A stretch of 6,890 nt of DNA. Origin: Acidobacteriota bacterium (GTDB lineage: Bacteria > Acidobacteriota > UBA6911 > RPQK01 > JADFOI01). Under the pieces are notes generated by a model that was given only the letters and a program-made list of their open reading frames with translations, did not search any database and was not told where the DNA came from. Each line of letters opens with the position of its first letter. The stretch's first letter is position 1. The stretch spans positions 1 to 6,890 of the forward strand of contig JAUXKG010000134.1 in NCBI GenBank assembly GCA_030624355.1, given 5' to 3'. Shown piece after piece: positions 1 to 4,686 of this stretch. The translations under genes and the position numbers were made by a program.

Positions 1-44
1 CCCTTTTCCCTGATTTGTCACATTACTGAATTAGGGAGCAACAA

Positions 45-233
45 ATGACATACAAGGCACTCATGGATGCCATCACAAGGTTAGGTCATCTTCTAGAGAG
101 ACCAGACCTAACAATGGATAAACGTCACAAATACCAAGCTGAACTTCTAAAACTTACTAGGAAGTTACGTACAGCATCAGATCTTGCAAAGGATACATTT
201 GATCTAGAGAACAGTGGGTGGGAATACTGGTAA
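45..233 (+). CDS. Small hypothetical protein, 62 aa
   Basis: I do not recognise this protein. An AGGGAG ribosome-binding site at 33-38 sits 6 bases before the ATG, and the frame ends in TAA. The product is short, charged and probably alpha-helical: a Lys/Arg-rich middle (about residues 24-44) is followed by an acidic, aromatic C-terminus ending in GWEYW. It has no cysteines, no membrane segment and no signal peptide. Base composition is visibly AT-richer than the neighbouring genes, and three of its five arginines use AGA/AGG, whereas the TPR gene downstream mainly uses CGN. This fits recently acquired DNA, possibly phage-derived, but that is inference from composition alone. It lies about 160 bases upstream of a tRNA gene. 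The good ribosome-binding site makes it plausible, but chance coding cannot be excluded. Confidence 0.5.
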   Translation: MTYKALMDAITRLGHLLERPDLTMDKRHKYQAELLKLTRKLRTASDLAKDTFDLENSGWEYW

Positions 234-316
234 GGGAACTTGAAAATATGTGAGGTCTCCTGATTGCTCTCTCTGATACTGCCAATAGGCCCCCAACACC
301 TTGCTAGAACACCCTG

Positions 317-337
317 GTTGAATCAGGTTGATTCAGC
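317..337. repeat. Inverted repeat, 9-bp arms with a 3-base loop
   Basis: The arms GTTGAATCA (317-325) and TGATTCAGC (329-337) flank GGT. The inner 7 bp pair perfectly, then come one G-T wobble and one more G-C pair. No T-run follows on either strand, so it does not look like a standard intrinsic terminator. It lies in the gene-free stretch 234-392 between the small ORF and tRNA-Arg, where I see no coding sequence. It could be a protein-binding dyad or an RNA hairpin; its role is unknown. Confidence 0.5.
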
Positions 338-351
338 AAACACCAAGGCGG

Positions 352-383
352 TTTTGCTAAACTAATGCCTCGTTACAGCAAAA
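352..383. repeat. Inverted repeat TTTTGCT / AGCAAAA
   Basis: TTTTGCT (352-358) is matched by its exact reverse complement AGCAAAA (377-383) across an 18-base spacer. The second arm ends 9 bases before the tRNA-Arg 5' end. Related short words recur nearby: TTGCTAGAAC at 301-310 resembles TTGCTAAAC at 354-362, and CAGCAAA appears at 334-340. Clusters of short direct and inverted repeats beside a tRNA gene can be integrase or regulator binding sites, but no integrase gene is visible. Confidence 0.35.
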
Positions 384-392
384 AGCATTCAC

Positions 393-466
393 GCGCCTGT
401 AGCTCAGGTGGATAGAGCAAGGGGTTCCTAACCCCTGTGCCGCAGGTTCGAGTCCTGCCAGGCGCA
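393..466 (+). tRNA. tRNA-Arg (anticodon CCT)
   Basis: A complete cloverleaf can be drawn. The acceptor stem GCGCCTG (393-399) pairs with CAGGCGC (459-465). The D-stem is GCTC/GAGC (402-405, 415-418). The anticodon stem AGGGG/CCCCT closes the loop TTCCTAA, with anticodon CCT at 427-429. The T-arm is GCAGG, loop TTCGAGT, then CCTGC. A466 is the discriminator base. CCA is not encoded: the next bases are AACC, so the tail must be added by the CCA-adding enzyme. It decodes AGG. The TPR gene begins 33 bases after its 3' end on the same strand, so the two may share a transcript that tRNA processing would split. Confidence 0.97.
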
Positions 467-483
467 AACCATTTTTCGTTCGT

Positions 484-494
484 GGAGGAAGGAG
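484..494 (+). promoter_or_regulatory. Ribosome-binding site that fixes the TTG start of the TPR gene
   Basis: GGAGGAAGGAG is a strong, almost double Shine-Dalgarno sequence ending 5 bases before TTG at 500. The in-frame GTG at 482 has only a T-rich stretch upstream, and the GTG at 437 lies inside the tRNA. TTG-500 is therefore the best-supported start. Confidence 0.8.
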
Positions 495-499
495 TTGAC

Positions 500-1267
500 T
501 TGGCTCCCAAAAGGCTGACCCGCAAAGAAATCGTTCAGGAAGACTGGATCCGGGCATCGCTGACCCAAACCTATGAGTGGATAGCTCGCAACAGTTATCT
601 ACTGGCTGCCGGCCTGGGCCTGCTGCTGGTAACCGTTTTGGGATCCTATATTTGGCAAACTCACCAGCAGAACCGTTCCGCTGAACTTCAGATCGAGTTC
701 GCAGAAGGGCTCAAGATCTACCATTCCCCCACCGGCACAGATCCGGACAATGAACAGGCAGTCAACTCCAGTCGCTATCACTTCGCAACCGATCAGGAGC
801 GTCGAGAAAAGGCGCTGGAGGCTTTCAACGCAGTGGCATCAGATTCTCCTGGCTCCAATCTGGGACTCTTGGCCCGCTACTACGCCGCCCGAATCCAGCA
901 CGAACTCGACCAGTGGGAGGAAGCCAAACAAGAGCTGCAGTCGGTGATTGAGGAAGCCGATCAAATCGAGATCAGAAGCTTGGCTCGTAATTTCCTGGCT
1001 CACGTGTTCCTGTTGGAAGAAGACCGTAAACAGGCTTCGGCGATGTTACAGGCGATCCTGGATGACAGCCCCTCGTCCTTTCCAAAAGAATTTGTGTTAG
1101 TGCGTCTGGCCCGGAATCTTGAGGCAGACGGCAACCTCAGCGAGGCAGTCGAATCCTATCGGAAGTTGCTGGCCGATTACCCCGACAGTAGCTACGCTGC
1201 CGAGGCCAGCTCCCGTATCGACCGACTGGAGATCGAAGAGAGTCAAGAGGTCGAAGAGAGTCAATAG
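500..1267 (+). CDS. Membrane-anchored tetratricopeptide-repeat protein
   Basis: From the TTG at 500 the product is 255 aa. It has a basic N-terminus (MAPKRLTRKE), then one hydrophobic segment at about residues 32-52, then a long soluble region. The topology is probably N-in, with the repeats outside the cytoplasm. Residues about 102-244 are amphipathic helix pairs of TPR type; the clearest repeat, near 198-235, contains GNLSEAVESYRKLLADYP. The architecture matches the broad YfgM/TPR_21-like group of single-pass TPR proteins, which act as scaffolds around secretion or envelope assembly; that role is family inference and no partner is visible here. The tail is an acidic 12-residue extension made by an 18-bp tandem duplication, whose second copy contains the stop codon. 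The next gene, apt, is convergent and 50 bases away. Family assignment is fairly sure; function is not. Confidence 0.85.
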   Translation: MAPKRLTRKEIVQEDWIRASLTQTYEWIARNSYLLAAGLGLLLVTVLGSYIWQTHQQNRSAELQIEFAEGLKIYHSPTGTDPDNEQAVNSSRYHFATDQERREKALEAFNAVASDSPGSNLGLLARYYAARIQHELDQWEEAKQELQSVIEEADQIEIRSLARNFLAHVFLLEEDRKQASAMLQAILDDSPSSFPKEFVLVRLARNLEADGNLSEAVESYRKLLADYPDSSYAAEASSRIDRLEIEESQEVEESQ

Positions 1268-1268
1268 G
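1233..1268 (+). repeat. 18-bp tandem duplication containing the TPR gene stop codon
   Basis: TCGAAGAGAGTCAAGAGG (1233-1250) is followed directly by TCGAAGAGAGTCAATAGG (1251-1268). The copies differ at one base, changing GAG (Glu) to TAG (stop). A partial third copy, TCGAAAAAGGG, begins at 1270. The duplication encodes the EESQEVEESQ end of the protein. Confidence 0.85.
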
Positions 1269-1272
1269 GTCG

Positions 1273-1293
1273 AAAAAGGGACAGTCTACTTTT
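1273..1293 (+). repeat. Possible dispersed-repeat motif containing GGGACAGTCTACTTTT
   Basis: The string AAAAAGGGACAGTCTACTTT, continued by one more T, lies in the 50-base gap between the convergent TPR and apt genes. From memory, very similar strings recur as dispersed, palindrome-associated repeats in many bacterial genomes, some near REP-associated (IS200/IS605-like) transposases. Only one copy is present here, so this rests on recognition and not on repetition in the window. A weak hairpin can also be drawn (AAAAAGGG at 1273-1280 with CCCTTCTT at 1295-1302, one mismatch), so a poor terminator for the TPR gene is the alternative. Confidence 0.35.
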
Positions 1294-1317
1294 CCCCTTC
1301 TTAATGCATCATTCGGG

Positions 1318-1833
1318 CTAATACTTCAGAATCGAAGAAATTTCGAACCCGTCCAATTTTTCCCTTCCCTTCAAAAACTCCAGCTCGACAATAAAGGCCA
1401 GCCCGATTATCTCTCCTCCCAACTGGTGCACCAGTTGAGTAGTGGCCGCGGCCGTTCCGCCAGTGGCAATCAGATCATCCACAATCAAGACACGTCCCCC
1501 TTTCTGAATCGCGTCCGTGTGCATTTCCAGCACATCCTGGCCATACTCCAGGTCATAGGAGGCGCTGATCGTCTGGGCAGGCAGCCTTCCCTTTTTTCGC
1601 ACCGGCACGAATCCAGTCTGCAGGTTATAAGCCAGAGCAGGACCGAAGATGAACCCCCGTGACTCGATAGCCACCACCTGATCTATTTCTCGATCACGAT
1701 ATTCATGGGTCATTAGATCGATGACAGTCCGAAGGCTCTCACTATCCTTCAAGAGTGTGGTGAGATCGTAAAAAAGAATCCCCGGAGAAGGAAAGTCGGG
1801 AACCTCTCGAATCTTCTTCTTCAACTCTTCCAT
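1318..1833 (-). CDS. apt: Adenine phosphoribosyltransferase
   Basis: This cytoplasmic purine-salvage enzyme makes AMP and pyrophosphate from adenine and PRPP. The 171-aa length is normal for the family. Diagnostic features are ESRGF at 57-61, the flexible-loop motif RKKGRLP at 79-85, YDLEYGQD at 93-100, and the PRPP-binding loop VLIVDDLIATGGT at 115-127 with its acidic pair D119/D120. The N-terminal VPDFPSPGILFYD is also typical of Apt. The ATG at 1833 is supported by GAGAGG at 1840-1845. That ribosome-binding site lies inside the last codons of acyP, whose stop is only 3 bases upstream, so the two are very likely translated from one message with coupling. Nothing appears truncated. Confidence 0.97.
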   Translation of the reverse strand: MEELKKKIREVPDFPSPGILFYDLTTLLKDSESLRTVIDLMTHEYRDREIDQVVAIESRGFIFGPALAYNLQTGFVPVRKKGRLPAQTISASYDLEYGQDVLEMHTDAIQKGGRVLIVDDLIATGGTAAATTQLVHQLGGEIIGLAFIVELEFLKGREKLDGFEISSILKY

Positions 1834-1836
1834 GAT

Positions 1837-2106
1837 TTACCTCTCAATGACAAATTCCTCGTAATCTTCAGTCTCGACATCATCTTCCTGAATATCTTCA
1901 ACCATTGCGAAGGAAGGGCCTGATCGAATCTCAGCCACAAATCGCGTCATGGTCTCACTGCCTCCCTGGGCCTGCACTTCCACCGTCCCATCTTCCAGAT
2001 TTCTTACCCAACCTCGGATTCCAAGATTATTAGCTGCCTGATGAACAAAATGACGGAAGCCGACTCCCTGAACACGACCCTTCAAGACATATCGTCGAGC
2101 CAGCAT
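1837..2106 (-). CDS. acyP: Acylphosphatase
   Basis: This small cytoplasmic enzyme hydrolyses the carboxyl-phosphate bond of acylphosphates such as acetyl phosphate or 1,3-bisphosphoglycerate; its physiological role in bacteria is poorly defined. From the ATG at 2106 the product is 89 aa, the usual size. Signature 1 is GRVQGVGFRHFV at residues 10-21, with the phosphate-binding Arg18. Signature 2 is GWVRNLEDGTVEVQAQG at 32-48, with the catalytic Asn36. The C-terminus is unusually acidic (EDIQEDDVETEDYEEF). The frame stays open upstream to 2301, but that part reads antisense tRNA-Pro and has no family similarity, so the shorter start is preferred. Its ribosome-binding site is weak (AGGA, 8 bases upstream). 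apt follows after 3 bases. Confidence 0.95.
   Translation of the reverse strand: MLARRYVLKGRVQGVGFRHFVHQAANNLGIRGWVRNLEDGTVEVQAQGGSETMTRFVAEIRSGPSFAMVEDIQEDDVETEDYEEFVIER
1840..1845 (-). promoter_or_regulatory. apt ribosome-binding site inside the acyP 3' end
   Basis: GAGAGG on the minus strand encodes the last two acyP residues (Glu-Arg) and lies 6 bases before the apt ATG. Ribosomes finishing acyP would uncover or reuse it, which supports coupling. Confidence 0.75.
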
Positions 2107-2265
2107 TGGACCCGTCCTAGGGAGTCTGCCTAGCCTGGGGAGACAAAAAGACAAGAAAACAGACCTTCGGAAGAACCCCTGCTCTTTTGATCGAATAGCT
2201 GGCTGGCGCGGCCATGGGAGGAAACACTTTCTCTCTGACTCGCGCCTTCCTCCAGCGTGGGAAAT
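2107..2265 (-). other. Gap between tRNA-Pro and acyP, no confident feature
   Basis: I see no supported gene, promoter or terminator in these 159 bases. On the minus strand the part next to acyP has T-rich runs. An imperfect hairpin (GTCT at 2143-2146 with AGAC at 2126-2129, one internal mismatch) lies about 20 bases before the acyP start. Reading frames here either run through the tRNA or lack a ribosome-binding site. It is probably the trailer of tRNA-Pro and leader of acyP. Confidence 0.4.
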
Positions 2266-2342
<77 letters not shown>

Positions 2343-2353
2343 ATCACAGCAAT

Positions 2354-2375
2354 GGATTTCCTGCTTCCGAAATCC
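2354..2375 (-). repeat. Inverted repeat GGATTTC / GAAATCC between the DedA-type gene and tRNA-Pro
   Basis: Perfect 7-bp arms (2354-2360 and 2369-2375) flank an 8-base loop. On the minus strand the hairpin begins 9 bases after the DedA-type stop codon and ends 11 bases before the tRNA 5' end. No U-run follows, so it is not a canonical intrinsic terminator. It may protect the mRNA 3' end or affect processing between mRNA and tRNA; this is inference. Confidence 0.5.
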
Positions 2376-2384
2376 TGAAATCGC

Positions 2385-3008
2385 TCAAAGAGCATACTTT
2401 AAAATCAGAAATCCTGCTATCAAAAGAACCCCGAACACAACCGTCAACAGATTGAAGTAGCGGTCCATAAACCGTTTTATCTCGGGTCCGAACCAGAGGA
2501 TCAATCCACCCACCAGAAAGAAGCGGGCGCCTCGACTCAGCAAGCTGGCCAACAGAAAAGTCAGAAAATTGATGTGAAAAACACCCGCGGCGATGGTAAA
2601 CACTTTATAAGGAATCGGAGTAAAACCAGCCACTGCGACAGCGATCGCATCCCAGTTTTGATACAGCTCCCTGGTCTGTTGGTACCCGCCCTGAGCCCCG
2701 TAAAATTCAATAATCCTCCGTCCCAGCACCTCGTAGAACTGCAACCCCAAGAGATATCCCAACATTGCTCCCAGCACGGATCCCACGGTACAAACAGCCG
2801 CAAAGCGAAGGGCTTTGCCTGGAGCCCCCACTGCCAGCGGAATCAGCAGCATGTCGGGTGGGATGGGAAAGAACGAAGCTTCAGCGAAAGCAATGAGAAA
2901 GAGTGCTCTCTCCCCTTCGGGCCGTTCAGCGAAGCCGAGAACCCAATCGTAGATGGCCCGCAGCCAGCTGAACGGCCAGACAGGATGGGCCGAAATCTGA
3001 TCAACCAT
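2385..3008 (-). CDS. YqaA/DedA-type (SNARE-associated, VTT domain) membrane protein
   Basis: This 207-aa inner-membrane protein belongs to the DedA/VTT superfamily. Some members flip lipid carriers such as undecaprenyl phosphate or phospholipids; the substrate of the YqaA branch is not settled. Visible motifs are EASFFPIPPDMLLIPLAVG (43-61, the first re-entrant region with the conserved acidic residue and prolines), GFTPIPYKVFTIAAGVF (128-144, the second) and SRGARFF (158-164, with the family's arginines). Hydrophobic segments lie at roughly 34-60, 66-90, 122-144, 147-172 and 184-204. The ATG overlaps the end of surE by 8 bases (ATGGTTGA), and no strong ribosome-binding site is seen, so translation is probably coupled to surE. 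Family is confident; the transported substrate is not assignable. Confidence 0.9.
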   Translation of the reverse strand: MVDQISAHPVWPFSWLRAIYDWVLGFAERPEGERALFLIAFAEASFFPIPPDMLLIPLAVGAPGKALRFAAVCTVGSVLGAMLGYLLGLQFYEVLGRRIIEFYGAQGGYQQTRELYQNWDAIAVAVAGFTPIPYKVFTIAAGVFHINFLTFLLASLLSRGARFFLVGGLILWFGPEIKRFMDRYFNLLTVVFGVLLIAGFLILKYAL

Positions 3009-3786
3009 CAGTCACTTCGCCCGACATTTCCAGCTCGACGTCCAGGTTTTCCGGGCCATCTTCAATATAGGTCTTCAGCAGCTGATAATCGGTTTGGTCT
3101 CGCTGCAGCGGCGTTACCGAGACCAAACCCTGCCGGATGGCCTCGAAGTCGGAATCCGCTTCTTCCAGCCACTCACTCTTGTTGCGACCGATCCAATAAT
3201 ATTTCCGTCCCCGAGGATCCTGCTTCTCTTCAATCGAACTGGCCACGACTTTGCTTCCCTGCCGTGTGAATCGGTAGGCTTCGGGTTTGCCTTCCGGAAT
3301 ATTAACGTTGAGAAAGCTCCCTGCAGCTATGGGTTCCAGCTCCTCAATCAGACGGCGCGCAAAGCGCGCTCCGTAGGCAAAGTCGGGCTCCTTCCGGTGG
3401 GTCACCAAAGAAAACGCGAAAGCAGGAATTTGATGAAGGGCGGCCTCCCGGGCAGCCGCAACCGTCCCCGAATAGATAACATCGTCACCAAGATTTGGAC
3501 CATTGTTGATTCCACTGACCACCAGATCGGGCGGCCGACTCAGCAGCTTGCGAAGGGCAAACAGCACACAGTCGGTAGGAGTTCCAGTGAGAGCATAATG
3601 ATTCTCGGAGACCTCAAAGGCCCGAATCGGCTGATGAATGGTCAGTGCCTGACTCACGCCGCTCCGTTCCTGGTCAGGAGCCACCACCACAACTGTCCCT
3701 ATCGTCCGCAGCTCCTCCTTCAGGGCACCCAGACCCTCAGCCTGCGATCCGTCATCGTTTGTTAGCAAGAAAACCGGTTCTTTCAT
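3001..3786 (-). CDS. surE: 5'/3'-nucleotidase SurE
   Basis: SurE is a divalent-metal-dependent nucleoside monophosphate phosphatase linked to stationary-phase and stress survival; many homologues also hydrolyse short polyphosphate. From the ATG at 3786 the product is 261 aa, a usual size. Metal ligands are apparent in LLTNDDG (7-13, Asp11 and Asp12), in APDQERSG (Ser42) and in SGINNGPNLGDD (91-102, Asn94). TGTPTDC (67-73) and VIYSGTVAAAREA are further family signatures. An in-frame TTG at 3807 would add 7 residues, but it is fused to the -10 box and has no properly spaced ribosome-binding site, so ATG-3786 is preferred. Even this ATG lacks a Shine-Dalgarno sequence. It is the first gene of the minus-strand cluster and overlaps the DedA-type gene. 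Confidence 0.96.
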   Translation of the reverse strand: MKEPVFLLTNDDGSQAEGLGALKEELRTIGTVVVVAPDQERSGVSQALTIHQPIRAFEVSENHYALTGTPTDCVLFALRKLLSRPPDLVVSGINNGPNLGDDVIYSGTVAAAREAALHQIPAFAFSLVTHRKEPDFAYGARFARRLIEELEPIAAGSFLNVNIPEGKPEAYRFTRQGSKVVASSIEEKQDPRGRKYYWIGRNKSEWLEEADSDFEAIRQGLVSVTPLQRDQTDYQLLKTYIEDGPENLDVELEMSGEVTDG

Positions 3787-3798
3787 TAGAGAGGTGGA

Positions 3799-3827
3799 AT
3801 TATACAACCTGCAGGGTGACCTATGTA
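3799..3827 (-). promoter_or_regulatory. Probable surE promoter with perfect TATAAT
   Basis: On the minus strand a consensus -10 box, TATAAT, occupies 3804-3799. At the ideal 17-base spacing the -35 hexamer is TACATA (3827-3822), a poor match (3 of 6). Transcription would start near 3792-3793, only about 6-7 bases before the surE ATG. Confidence 0.6.
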
Positions 3828-3884
3828 GCTACTCTGAACCGGGCTTACACCAGGCCCCCGGCCAGCCCAATTATCGACACCGTT

Positions 3885-3896
3885 TGCGCCGGCGCA
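3885..3896. promoter_or_regulatory. 12-bp perfect palindrome TGCGCCGGCGCA
   Basis: The sequence is its own reverse complement and lies about 90 bases upstream of the actA -35 box and about 60 bases upstream of the surE -35 position. A related 8-bp palindrome, ATGCGCAT, follows at 3911-3918. It could be an operator for a dimeric regulator of either gene; no regulator is encoded nearby. Confidence 0.35.
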
Positions 3897-3986
3897 CCGT
3901 TGATATTAGAATGCGCATCTGGATTTTGATTTTTTGAGGGACCGGGCCGGCACCTTTGTTTTTCTGAGCTACTTGTGCCCACTCCC

Positions 3987-3998
3987 TTGACTGGTCAA
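3987..3998. promoter_or_regulatory. Dyad TTGAC-TG-GTCAA over the actA -35 box
   Basis: Five-base arms with a 2-base centre coincide with the -35 hexamer, a position where a bound repressor would block polymerase. The spacing does not fit the FNR site (TTGAT, 4 bases, ATCAA). Short dyads arise by chance, so this is only a candidate operator. Confidence 0.3.
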
Positions 3999-4015
3999 AC
4001 GGTAACTTTGATAAA
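3987..4015 (+). promoter_or_regulatory. Sigma-70-type promoter for the ACIII operon
   Basis: TTGACT (3987-3992, 5 of 6 to consensus) and GATAAA (4010-4015, 4 of 6) are separated by exactly 17 bases. The predicted start near 4022 gives a leader of about 14 bases before the actA ATG. Confidence 0.65.
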
Positions 4016-4035
4016 GCGACCGCTCAATTACAGGA

Positions 4036-4686
4036 ATGGCCCAGATATTCCATCGCAGCACCAACACCATTTCCAAGGTCAGCATCTTTGGTGCGCTTTT
4101 AGTCGCAGCTCTGACGGTCTGGCTCCTTCTGGAATTCAACCGATCGTCCTACATTACCCTGGCCGGTGTTGCTCGGGAGCAGTCGGTGCCTTTCAGTCAC
4201 AAGCACCATGTGAACGGACTGGGTATCGATTGCCGTTACTGCCATACTAACGCAGAGGAAACCAGTTTCGCCGGTATGCCTTCGACCCACACCTGCATGA
4301 CCTGCCACTCTCAGATCTGGAAGGATAGTCCCATGCTGGAGGCGGTGCGGGAGAGTTATCGAACCGACCAATCTCTGGAATGGATTCGAGTTCACGACCT
4401 GCCTGGTTTCGTCTATTTCGACCACAGCATCCACCTCCACAAGGGTATCGGCTGTGTAACCTGCCACGGGCGAGTCGATCAAATGCCTCTGGTGTGGAAG
4501 GAAAACAGCTTGGATATGGAATGGTGTCTGGACTGTCATCGCCAGCCGGAGCGATTCGTACGACCTCGAGAGCATGTCTTCAGTCCCGACTGGCAGACTC
4601 AAGAAAATCAGCTGGAGCTGGGGCAGAGACTGGTCGATGAGTATGACATCAAAGCGTCCGTAGATTGTAACGTTTGTCACCGATGA
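4036..4686 (+). CDS. actA: Alternative complex III subunit ActA, membrane-anchored pentaheme cytochrome c
   Basis: ActA carries electrons in ACIII, which oxidises membrane quinol and passes electrons to cytochrome c or directly to an oxidase. The 216-aa product starts MAQIFHRSTN, has one uncleaved hydrophobic anchor at about 13-33, then an extracytoplasmic domain with five CXXCH heme c motifs: CRYCH 66-70, CMTCH 87-91, CVTCH 140-144, CLDCH 164-168 and CNVCH 211-215, the last ending at the C-terminus. Extra histidines (FSHKHH, FDHSIHLH) are candidate distal ligands. Length, heme count and the following actB gene all agree with ActA. AGGA touches the ATG directly, too close for a normal ribosome-binding site, while a good promoter sits just upstream. 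The stop overlaps the actB start in ATGA. A NapC/NrfH-type or cytochrome c7-like protein is the alternative, but context makes ActA the better call. Confidence 0.93.
   Translation: MAQIFHRSTNTISKVSIFGALLVAALTVWLLLEFNRSSYITLAGVAREQSVPFSHKHHVNGLGIDCRYCHTNAEETSFAGMPSTHTCMTCHSQIWKDSPMLEAVRESYRTDQSLEWIRVHDLPGFVYFDHSIHLHKGIGCVTCHGRVDQMPLVWKENSLDMEWCLDCHRQPERFVRPREHVFSPDWQTQENQLELGQRLVDEYDIKASVDCNVCHR

Larger units (their letters stand above)
3787..4035. other. Divergent intergenic region between surE and actA
   Basis: These 249 bases contain no gene I can support. They hold the outward-facing promoters for surE and actA, a 12-bp perfect palindrome, a dyad on the actA -35 box, and a GC-rich potential stem (CCGGG at 3839-3843 with CCCGG at 3857-3861). 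A T-rich stretch at 3923-3936 and GC-rich sequence at 3940-3953 lie between the palindrome and the actA promoter. Confidence 0.7.

Noticed and set aside
437..499. Longer start for the TPR protein at GTG-437 or GTG-482
   Set aside because: GTG-437 lies inside the tRNA, and GTG-482 lacks a ribosome-binding site, while TTG-500 has an excellent one.
1273..1302. Intrinsic terminator between the TPR gene and apt
   Set aside because: The stem is short with a mismatch and a 14-base loop, and no T-run follows directly on either strand.
2574..3765. Two long plus-strand frames (231 and 223 codons) opposite the DedA-type gene and surE
   Set aside because: Both are antisense to well-conserved genes, low in recognisable motifs and without ribosome-binding sites.
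3787..3807. TTG-3807 as the surE start
   Set aside because: The codon adjoins the TATAAT box, so it would not be on the transcript if that promoter is used, and it has no spaced ribosome-binding site.
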